From NCBI RefSeq assembly GCF_902806685.2, contig NC_048545.1, positions 7,613,852 through 7,677,851 on the forward strand: a DNA stretch of 64,000 bases, written 5' to 3'. Below are positions 34,401 through 46,400 of this stretch, piece by piece; the stretch's first letter is position 1; each line of letters starts with the position of its first letter. The stretch is from Maniola hyperantus. Its lineage: Eukaryota; Arthropoda; Insecta; Lepidoptera; Nymphalidae. Both the position numbers and the translations under genes were made by a program. The notes below the pieces were generated by a model, which made no database searches, was not told the origin of the DNA, and saw nothing but the letters and a program-made list of their open reading frames with translations.

Positions 34401-37400
34401 ACTCCTCATGCGCCATTTTAACTCTATGAGGACTAAAATCGTACTTTTGACATGAAATTTGACACAAAATGTTAAAATGGCGCGTGAGGAGTTAAATTTT
34501 ACGCGTTATACGTACATGTTTTTACACTGATATTAAGTAGTATTATTTCAAAAAATTTAACCGGTTTGTAGCTTGTAGCTAACTAACCATGATTTTATTC
34601 CCGTTCATTTGAGATTGATTCTTATTCTAATAAGAAGATTAGGTCTTTATTCCCTCCCTCCTATACTCCCTCGCCGACATCAGTACAGTACGCAGCAGAA
34701 AGTACATAATTAAGAAACATCGGCCTTTAGAACGCCATTTCGGCTTAGTATAGCGTTGTCTCTGTCACTCATACCTATATGACGTTTTGTTGGTCTTAAT
34801 GACAGGGACAACACTCTACAAATCTGCTATCTCCTTCTAAATGTCGAAGTACATTATTTTCTGCCGCGTACTATATTAAATTTATGTTTAAATTCAAAAC
34901 TGTTGTTCATAGTTGTCAAATTAGGTACACAGTTTTGTCAGAGAACTGTTATCATTATTTATGGGTGATACAAATGGGTGATTTATCTATCTAACGTGAC
35001 CCGTAAATACGGATACAGATGTCCCACCGCACGACTGATTCGTCAGTCAACCTTTTGCATCTCACGCTGTAAGAAACCATACACTGTATACAACCATATA
35101 CACAGTAGGTAGAGGTGCCCAAGCACTGAGACTCCAATGTCAAAAGCTCTTTTTACCTGACACCAATTATTGTAACACTTGAATGTATTTTATTTTGTCT
35201 ACAGGTATACGATTCTCATCTGACGTAACAAGAGATGAAGTTAAGGCCCTGTCAGCGCTGATGACCTTTAAGTGTGCGTGCGTTGACGTACCCTTCGGCG
35301 GCGCCAAGGCCGGTATCAAGATTAACCCCAAGGAGTACTCCGAGCATGAGTTGGAGAAGATCACTCGGCGATTCACGCTTGAGCTCGCCAAGAAGGGCTT
35401 TATCGGTAAGAAACAGTTCCTTCAAGGCCTGTACAAAACGAATTGCAGATACAGAGCGTAACGGCGCGGGCGTAAAAGATCGTAACACTGACTTTTTTCG
35501 AATTTGTATGAAGCTCGTAACCTGCCTCGAACGCCGAGCCGTGCCTCGAACGTGGCACGGCTCGGGCCCGGCACGGTCTAGCATAAATCATCCCTAACTC
35601 CGCTCCTCGGAACAAGTCGTGCTCTTATGATTATTTTATTTGTTTACTTCGATGGCGTCACTAGTCATGACCAGCTTCATTCGCATATCATTCTGTAATA
35701 CACCTTTATGCCTAGGTTACAAGCAAATATTTACAAAACTATGTAAATATGTAATTTTGCAAGTAGGACAAGATAAACGCAACAATTTGTTGCTATAATA
35801 AAACGAATCATAATAATTTATCGAAAAACGACGTAGAAACCAACGTATTCCAACATGGTCTTAAATCTTAATTGATATCCATGTCGAGAGACAATACGAC
35901 ATTCGTCGTTTATGAGTTCTTTGCTTTGTTCGATACAAATACGTATCAAATCTATTTTTATAGGTATGAGCGCTAACCATAATTTTCATAAGAGCTATTC
36001 ACGAGTACAGACTGAACGCCTAAAGGTCATGCCATGGTCGCCTAATGTCAATAACCGCTCGCCCACGCCGGATTGAATGAAATTGCTCTTGCATGCTGTA
36101 AATTGCCTATCAACAAGTTCTCTGATTTTTTTACACCTAGTCGTGATAACTATCGGGAGATCTACATAATATCCATATTAATTATATTAAGGTTCCTCAT
36201 AAGGTTCCTAAATAGACCTTCCTAAACAAGCCAGTACTACTGTTCTTAACATCTGATGTAGGTATGTATTCAGTTCAAGGTCAGTACCTTAAATTAGTAA
36301 GTAGGTACAAACAGGATCTGCAAAAAAATACTTGTAATTACTTAAGTAATCAGTGTATGAATAGTTTCATAGCCAGAGTAGATATGACAGCGTATCGAGA
36401 TTATCAATCAACTGAGGTAATAAGGTTTTCATATTAAACTGGATAGGAAATGGATTTTCAAATAACAACGCGATAGAATATAAAGCTGCAGATTGACTTG
36501 TACCGTTTGTTTGTAATGTACCGTTCGAGGTGATCTTGTTACAATCCAGCGACACAGACTAACTCAAACCAAAGGTACTTGTAATGTAACGTTAGTTTGT
36601 AATGTATCATTCGCGGCGCGTGCTCCGCTCGACTGTTGGTTTTTTCGCGAATTCACTTTGAGTGTTACACTGCAAGTCAGTGCAAGTCGCGAGAGCAAAT
36701 TGCAAGCGCAAGCCTTAATATTTTTGTTAAAGAATCTTAGCCAAGTTCACTAGGATGACTAATATTTCCCTTTAGTGCAATGGGTGGGGTTTGAACCGGC
36801 GACCTTTCAGGTTTCAGTCCGCTCCTTTAACCGTTGAGCTATTGAGGCTGTATGGCTGAGGCTAAATGGAGCACACTTGAGCCAAGAGCTCGACTGATAC
36901 ATTAAAAACACACGTTACAAGTCAGTCTGTGTCGCCTGTATTGTAACAAGATCGCCTCGAACGCTACATTACAAACAAACGGCACAAGTCAATCTCCAGC
37001 TTTCGGCTTGAGTCACAAAATCTCGATACATTACACCAAAATGTTATAAGTCAATCTCCAGCTTAAGAAGCAATCAAAAACAACGACTAGTCGAGAACAT
37101 AGACTTATTGTCGAGAATAAGCACAACTTTATTGATAATAATCGAATTCACACTCATGAGTCATGACTTCTCTATGTTCCTAAAATAACTCAATATTGTT
37201 TGGATTGTATTTGTATGTTAGTTTGTTGACAAAATAAGACCATTGTTTTAGAAAACGTTTCATTATATTATTTTACTAAGACATATTTATCTTTAGAGAA
37301 ATTATCTTCAGAAGAATATATTGCAATCTCTCAACTACGTTATCTTAAGTTATTATTAAGTGTATTTTTTGCAATAATTAATATTGTAGACGATCTGTAG

Positions 37401-40400
37401 ACAAAACAAGATTATAGTGTCTACATCTGGCTATGGTCTGCGTGATCATGTAGTTAAGTATGCCGTTCAATATTCTGTTCGACTATTTTGGCAGAGTGAC
37501 AAGGAAAGACTGACTTATTATTACCAACGTCGAACAACGCACTATTAATTGCTATGACTGGAGTTAGGAAATTCATTTTTTTTTTACATCAGTAGTACTA
37601 TAGAACTATAAAAAAGGAATTGCTAGGATAGCGGTGTAGGATTTTTACCTATTTTATTATTATATTATAGTCAAGTGCACTAAGAAGTTACAGCGTTTAA
37701 TTTAGCCACAGAATAGACAATGGTACTGATTCTAAGCACAGCAACTAAATTTTAGAGTATTTACATATTTTTCTTAGCAATGTTATAAGAAAAAGACACA
37801 AACTCAATTTAATTTAGAACTGTTATACCTCATGACTTTAGTGATTATATACTCTTTGGTGCCAGTCGTCAGCTATTGTGTAAAGTAGAGTGCACTGTAA
37901 TTTAGTCTTTAAATTTAAAATTCATTTTCCATCCTTATTTATTAATATTAAAAGAAAAAAATATGCAGTTACATACTCTAAATTTAGTTTATAGAAAAAT
38001 ATCAGAATCGATACCAATGTGTTGTAAATAATCTCTAAACTAAATTGATAACTCTAAAAATGTATTGACTACTATCCCTTTCATAATGCTCCTTGCGGAA
38101 AATGATAGCACTAGGGTGAGATCTGTTAATTTAGTTTAGATATTGCGTACAACAGAATTAACCACAGTGTAACAAACTTTAAAAACACCCTAACTCAATT
38201 GAAAGCCAAACAAATTCTTAAGTGGTAATGGGTGGGGCACATATTTCGAAGAAAAATCGATATAATATTATATAAGGTGCTGAAATAGCGACCTCGCACC
38301 GGAAAGCAATTTTAGGAGTAGAGGTATATCGGTTAATGAAGACCGTATGTTAAACTCTTACCTCTTATATTAATTGGGCTCAAATTCAAAAGTTTTTGGG
38401 TTGTATGTTTGTTAGGTAAATAGCGTCACATTTTCAGGGCCCGGTGTGGACGTACCCGCCCCTGACATGGGCACGGGCGAGCGTGAGATGTCGTGGATCG
38501 CCGATACCTACGCCAAGACCATCGGTTTCCAGGACATCAACGCCCACGCCTGTGTCACGGGCAAACCAATCAACCAGGTATGTAAAGAAATAGAAGATTT
38601 TTTATCCAAATAAACTTTTACAAGCGCTATTGAAATGTGAGGTTAATGCTCCATTGGTTCTGAATGGCCTTCTTACCGGGAAAAACCAGCAAGAAACTCA
38701 GCTGTTGCTTTTTTTCAAATATGTATTCAATTTACAAAAATAATATAAAGTAATAATTTACAAAAGACTGTTTTTCTATAGGGTGGTATCCACGGCAGAG
38801 TGTCGGCCACTGGCAGAGGTGTATTCCACGGTCTAGAGAACTTTATCAATGAAGCTAACTACATGAGCATGATTGGTAAGTGATATTCCAATATGAATAA
38901 TAATTGATTGTCAATAAACCGATCAATGTCATAAAAAAGCAAGATTTGCATGAATATAAAATAATGACGAGATAAACGGCGTTTATTATTGAAATAATCT
39001 ATTCGTATAAGTTAGTAAGAATCGTTAGTTAAAAGAATTTCAGTTCCAATTCAACGCTTTAGTTTCAAGCTATAAAAAAATTAGTTTATAAATCAGAAGT
39101 GGGATATTTTTATTAAGTACTTGATTCAAAAAATAAGCTTTATCCATACAACTCTTTCAGTCCAGTCTTGGCCACGTAGGTGGGTATTAACAGGTTGCTT
39201 CGTATGACAGGTACGACCCCCGGCTGGGGCGGCAAAACGTTCATCGTACAGGGCTTCGGCAACGTGGGGCTGCACACGTGCCGCTACCTAGTGCGTGCTG
39301 GCGCCACGTGCATTGGAGTCATCGAGCACGACGGCTCCATCCAGAACCCCGACGGCATTGACCCTAAGGTAAGTTCATGATTTAAATAAAAATAGCGAGC
39401 GAACGAGCCCATGAACATTTGCAGTACCAGAGGAACCGCTAATGCGTTGCCGACTTTTAAATAATTTGACGAATGGTGCAGCAACGGTGGTCTCTAGGCT
39501 AACGGACCCAATGGCCACAGGTATTACACCATTCAGGAGAATAGGAAAGCGGGAACTGGCTCTTCAGCTCGCAGCCGGAACACTTGGGATGCTTTGCGAC
39601 TGGTTACGACCGCTAGCCAGGCAGATTGGGGATAGAATCCTACCATGAAGCAGACATGACATAACTTTTAAATTATGCCGTGCGGTATTAAACACAGCGA
39701 CCTATAAATGAGACTGGGAGTATCAGAGCCTCGTTACAAACGATACGATTTTTGTGGTGAAACAGAAACTGCAGGTGCAGATGTTTATGTAATCGGGGCA
39801 TAACGCCGCGCCACATAATTATTCTTATGACATACAAATTGAACGTAATGTCTGGTCTTTAGACTATAATACAATATAAAATAAATTTCCGAAGCACTAG
39901 AAACCTGTCAATGTAGGTCACTCTAATGCAATAGACCCTGGCACAGGCTGAACCGAAGCTATAATCTGTTCAAAGTTACGCCATAGTCAATACCCTTACT
40001 TCGAATCGCAAAGAATAAATTTAATTTCTATGCCTTCATTCCTCTAGAGCTCCCTTTGTCTAGACTCCATTGGATGGCTTCATTATTTGATATCGCTTGT
40101 TTGTAATGCCTTCCACAGTCCACTGTTTTCATTTTTAGGGTTCCGTAGTAAAACAAGGAATCCTTATAGTTTCGTCATGTTTTTCTGACTGTCTGTGTGT
40201 CACATCCATTTTAAAAATAAACTATTAGAGACTAGAGTTGTACAGTTGAAATTTTGTATAAAAACCTGTAACCGCTACACCGACGTATATTTTAATTTTG
40301 AAAAAAAAATCCGGATATCTTTAAAACAAGAGTGAATAAGCACCTTCTAGGCAAACGCGTCCCATCTTAGGCCATATCAACACTTCCTATCAGGTGTGAT

Positions 40401-43400
40401 CGTGGTCAAGCGTGCGCCTATAACGAATAAAAAAAATCCGAACAGGCCTCTTAACATGCAAGCGACAGTCGAAAAAAAATTGTTTAGTTACTAACCTATA
40501 GTAGATAAAGATAACGCTGTTGGTATAGTATCGAATTTACAGCTATAGTGAGTGAAATAATTCACAACAAGAATGGCTTTGTTTCTTATAATTATATAAA
40601 TAATTATCTTTAGACGAAAACTCACATTATGCGTCTTCGGACACTCGCTTGTTATTAATCATAATGTTTTTTTTACATATTTAATTTACAAGAAAATATT
40701 AAAAGACCTAACACAGAGTGAGAAATGCTGGTTTAAATAAAAAACAGGTCAAGTGCTAGTCGGACTCGCACAGGAAGGGTTCCACCCTATTGTACAAGAA
40801 ATCCGCCAACTTGATGTGATTTAGTAAACTAATTATTTCGGAAGGCTTTTTAAGGCTTCCTTTTTTCCTTTTGAGGTACAGAACCCTAATAAAATATCAT
40901 CGTTTTAATCTGGGTATCTTTATTTATATCTTTGCCACACATAAATAACCCTTCCATTATTGTTCTAAAAAGTCACCTATTTAATAAAAAAAATGTTTAA
41001 ACTCGCGCTCTAGCTAATCTGTAAACGTCACCAATATTGCTGATAATGATAACAATTATTGATGGGATTCACAAGTGGTACTTCAGAAGCCTCTTAACCG
41101 CTTATAGTAATAACATACATACAGTTTATCTTTTTCGCTGTTTAATTGATTTCACATAATAATATAATGTTGTAGTAATAATTTAGTTATTGATATTTGG
41201 TGAGGCGAAAATTGATTTTTCTCTAAGTTGAAGACATTGTTTCTAATTCCTCTATAATAATAAATAAAATAGCCTTTTATTTCCCAACTTAACCTAACTG
41301 ATACAGTAGTCCTTAAACATAGATAATTTGTACATTATAACTAAGGTAGATATATTTATAAGTAGGCTTGAGAATTATTGTTTACGAAATAATGTGTCTT
41401 AATTCGATGTGCCTGGTGACATAAGCCTCCTCCAACTTTCGCCATTGGACTCTGTCTGCTGCAATCTTTGTCCAAAAGGAACCCAATGTCGGACGGATGT
41501 TGTCTTCCCATCTTCTGGTTGGTCGTCTCTGTCTCCTGGTACCATCCCTTGGATACCATAGAGTGACTTGTTTGCTCCATTTGTTTAAATTACAACGTAG
41601 CATATGACCTGTCCAGCTCCATTTTTAATGGTCAATACGAGAAAGTATGTCCACAACTTTAGTTTTCTTTCTTATCTCTGAACTCTTGATTCTTTCTCTA
41701 AGTTTTATTCCCAACATACTCCTCTCCATTACATGTTGACATCTTGCAAGTTTCTCGCTTTGTTTTTCCGTTAGGGACCGTTCATCTATATATCTAATAG
41801 TTAAAATTTTAGTTGCATTGATTGCTCCCAATAAAACTCCAAGTCTTTATCCATGCAAAAAATCACGTCAATCCGTTGCACCGTTGCGACGTGATTGAAG
41901 GACAAACCAATAAACCAACAAACAAACACACTTTCGCATTTATAATAAGGGTAGATATAGATTATAATCTGTCATACGCCCCCCCTTTATACAGATAAAG
42001 TTAATAGTAATACGGTTTTATAATAGTTACGTAGTTTCCAAGCGATGATAAAGAATTTGGCATCGAGATAGTGTTTAATTTCTTGTCACAAGATAAGATA
42101 AGTTTGTTTCAGTAGGTATGTACTATAAAATGTAGTATCTTGACTAGAGATAGATCTAGTCACTACCTATCGTTTCCGAGTTGAGTTTGATGACTACCAT
42201 GCACTCATACTTAAAAGCTACAATTGTTACCATGACGTAGAAACATTGTGATTTATACTGATCGCACATTACATTCTGGCCAAGCCGCACGCGGCGAATT
42301 ACACGTACTAAAATTTTGCCAAAGTAAAAAACGATGAATTTAACAGAGGTTCGAGTTAAACTTTCAACTTTATTTGCGTACGGGGAAACTTCGTAAGACA
42401 TTTCATACTAAGCACCACGGAAGTAATTAACATATAAATTTGTTCTGTGCTAAACACAAATTTTTAGCAGGATTCTGTAATTTGAGCGCACTTCTGCATC
42501 GTGACCTGTTTATCTAAATTATGATTTAACATTGGCACAACATTGTAAGGAAATTCTGTTATTTATTTTTATTTAAAAGGACAAATTCAACAGGGTTCAA
42601 ATACTTAAACTTAAAAAAATTATTTGATGATGTTGACCGAAAGAAAATTGTATTATTTAGAAGAGGATTAATAAAAAACCGGCCAAGTGCGAGTCAGGCT
42701 CGCGCAATGAGGGTTCCGTACTACAGTCGTATTTTTTCGACATTTTGCAGGATAATTCAAAAACTATGATACATAAAAATCTGTTTTAGAATGCACAGGT
42801 GAAGACCTTTCATATGATTCCCCCACTTGACATAGTTATCTTACTTAGAAAATTGAAAATACTAATTATTAGTTCATGACCACAATTTAATTATTTTTTG
42901 TGATCTAACCCTAAATTCACGGTTTTCAGATTTTTCCCCAAATGTCAGCTATAAGATCTACCTACCTGCCAAATTTCATGATTCTAGGTCAACGGCAAGT
43001 ACTCTGTAGGTTTCTTGACAGACAGACAGACGGACAGACCGACAGACAGACAGACAACAAAGTGATCCTATAAGGGTTCCGTTTTTCCTTTTGAGGTACG
43101 GAACCCTAAAAATGGTGACGTTCAAATTCTTGAATTAAAATAGGTGTACTATGTTTTGTATTAAATAAAATTGTTGGTAAACAGGAAAATAACAGGAATA
43201 ATGTGGTTTTAGTCTACCATTGATTTTCCTTCCTCGCTAGTGAAGTTAATTTTGGGCAACAAAAGGCGTCAAATAGAACTATACCATAGTTACTATCGCT
43301 AAAGAAATAGCCAGCTGGTCGATTACGGCAAAGCTGCATTAATCTCATTCTACAGTCTCATTGTGATTGACTGAATATATGGTATTTATGCTGCAACAAT

Positions 43401-46400
43401 GCATTCTAGCCAATACCGCGAAAGTGTCGGCCAATCAGAAGTGATCGTCACACTGTAGCTGTCATTTTACCGTAATCGAGCCCCAATCGTAAAATCGCAA
43501 TCAGCTTTATCTTTTGCGATGTGACGTCATTTTACCGTAATCACCCAGCTGTATACTTACAGTTTTTCATAATATCTCCATTTTGATTTGGTTGTGAATT
43601 CCAACGTTTTTCAGGAAATATTTCCAAGTAGGTTCCGGTAATGGGTTGATCATCATCATCATCAAGGTTATTTCGAGTTAAGCGTATAGTTGTTCTGTTT
43701 CATGAAGACCGCTCAGCCTTGGTTGTAGTAGTGAGTGTATCGATATAAGCGTTAACGCATTTGGCCGTAACGTAATCCGCATCGCGGTCGAGATCGTATA
43801 CCAATGTGTACGTGTGCACTCACACAAATCGTGAAATAGAACAACTGTGAATGTTAAGGTTAATTTGGTCCACAGGCTCTGGAGGACTACAGGATCGAGA
43901 ACGGCACGATCGTGGGCTTCCCCGGCGCCAAGGCGTACGAGGGCGACGGCTTGCTGTACGAGAAGTGTGACATCCTCGTGCCCGCCGCCATCGAGCAGGT
44001 CATCCACAAGGAGAACGCGCACAAGATACAGGCTAAGGTATTCTTTTTCTCATACAGTGGCTAAGCCCAAATGGAAGGTTATGTGTTTGACCTGTATGTT
44101 TGTGTGATGTAGCTATGTTCTATGACATAATTCCTTTTTCCATTACTACTCAACGCCTCAACCGATTTTGATAAACAATAGATTCGTTTTGATAGCTGAT
44201 TTTATGCGCTTTAACGTGCGGGCTGAAAAGATGCAGTGCAAACCGCAGTCGAGGAGGAAAAAGGAGGGGGTTCTAAATTCTACTGTTTTTTTGAATACTT
44301 CGTCAATTATGAACCGATTTTGATGATTCTTTTTTGTTTTGTGGAACATACTTCAAAGGTGGTCCCATTTCAATTTGGTAAAGATCTGATGAACATTTTC
44401 GGAGATAGGGAACGGAACTTCTCATTGGATAAGAGTAAATTGCTCGCGATCAGCCTAGTAAACAGTAGGTTTCTAACCAGGCATATTTTTAACCTACTTC
44501 AAAAAACGGAGGAGGTTCTCAATTCAACTGTATGTTTTTTTGTATATTTGTTACGCGATTTCTCCGCCAAATATGAACCGATTTTTATGTTTATTTTTTT
44601 GTTTGGTAGGTCATACTTTATTTGGTTCCATTTTAGTTTGGTGAAAATCTGATGAATATCTTCGGAGCCCAAAGCTACCATGATGCAAACAAACGTTCCT
44701 CCTAGTGTCGGGGACAATATACAGAGAAACTTTCAGCTTTTATAAAATAAAGAAGGTCTGGCACTCGCTGGCTCTCTCTGTATAGGGATCTAGGATATAT
44801 CTTAGAAACAAAAACCTTTACTAAAACTTTGACAACAAACTACAAAGGACTGAATATTAGTACAAACATCGTGATTCCATCACGAGGTCTTCAGACAACT
44901 CTAATTACGAGAAAGCTATTCTTGAAATCTGCTCAGCGCTACCATTCGGAATAGGCGTGTTGCTGGCCTTTGTCCAAAAATAAAAATCCTATTTTAAATG
45001 GGCCGTTCACCTGATTTTTGGGATCACTTGTGATTAGGTAATATACGCAATGCGGTACTTTGACGCTTCGAATGAGTGTTTTATTTGTTTTTTGAGTTTG
45101 CATCAAAAATATTAAACATGTAAATATTTGACAGTAAATAAGTGAAGAATCTCCTCGCGTTGCAGAAAATCGGATAAATTCTTTGATAGATTTCAAAATA
45201 GATGTGAATGGTCAAACAAGTTCCTCTTCAACAAATTTTATAATTATGACAATGCATTAACAAAGAACAAGTTTTCAACGTGTTTTATGTAAATATTTCG
45301 TCACTGCAAACTCATACCTCTAATTTGGCGTTTTTCCACTCACCGGCCCGGCACCGGCACCAAAGCCCGTGCCGGTGCCGGGGAAGCATAAATGTGTGAA
45401 AATGTATGGCTCGTTTTTTCACTTACTGGCGCCGGTGACGGCCCGGCGTTGACTCCCGGTGTTAGACTAGCCACGGCCGAACCCTCGCACTAGACCTGTT
45501 CTAAGCCAATTAGAAATTACAAATTCTTAAATTGACCCAGCCGAAAATTGTATCTGACACTTACATAACAACATTGATTAGCTAATAGTAGGTACCTTCC
45601 AGGTACAGAAGGATCCTTTTTCGTATGTCACCGGGAGCATCTCGGTGAAGTCAGACATGTCAATAGGTTGTTGACATCCATCAGTATTTCTTCCTACCTT
45701 AAAGGATCACTCCGCAAAGTCCTCCTATCTCTCTCTCTCTCTCTCTCTCTAAAGTGAGCTCGTTCTGCTTTACACTATAATATAACACACACAGGTGGTT
45801 TTGAAGTAGCTTTCAAGGTCGCGTTAGTTAAACAGTTTTGTTTTCACAATCTGATATGTCTTCAACTGTACCAATATTAGTCTTTCACATCACTTATCAA
45901 GTTAGGGGCAAGAATGCTCTATTTGGTAGTCAAATAATTACGTTTCACCTGGACGCTTCAAGTGTATAGATTTATGTGAGCTCTGTAATGGCAACTTAAA
46001 TTGCGGTGCCTTGCATTGTTGTTGTGTTATATGTTGTCATATCATTAATAACAGGCAGATTTTTCTATTTTTCGTATATACTATTATTGTTTTCGTTTTT
46101 CCTTGCACTGTAATATGTAATGGAACGTGAAATATACATTTTCTATAGTGTCCATAGACTGATAATTAACTCAGAACAGTTTTTAAAAACCTGTCAAATA
46201 CCCTAATCATAATGTACCTACATAACTTTGAGATGGTGATGTAGCACACCGGAAAGGCAAAAAGTACAACACAAATGAACTAATGCTCTACTCATATGAG
46301 CTGTTGTCATATGAGCGAGTGAGATATATAGACAAGACAGAGATTAACTTCTGTCAGGTGTTTCACGCGTCACAATACTTCACGATCTTTCTCATTTAAA

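Noticed and set aside
36780..36850. possible tRNA gene on the minus strand
   Set aside because: A and B boxes are present, but the acceptor stem does not pair and the copy is embedded in a repeat. It is a tRNA-derived SINE head.
39442..39648. 68-codon frame in Gdh intron 5
   Set aside because: It follows Gdh exon 5 closely, but all Gdh residues are already accounted for by exons 5 and 6. No recognisable family; probably old repeat sequence.
43021..43060. CAGA/GACA direct repeats as a possible CRISPR-like or satellite array
   Set aside because: It is the short tetranucleotide run internal to the family A SINE-like repeat; there are no regular spacers.
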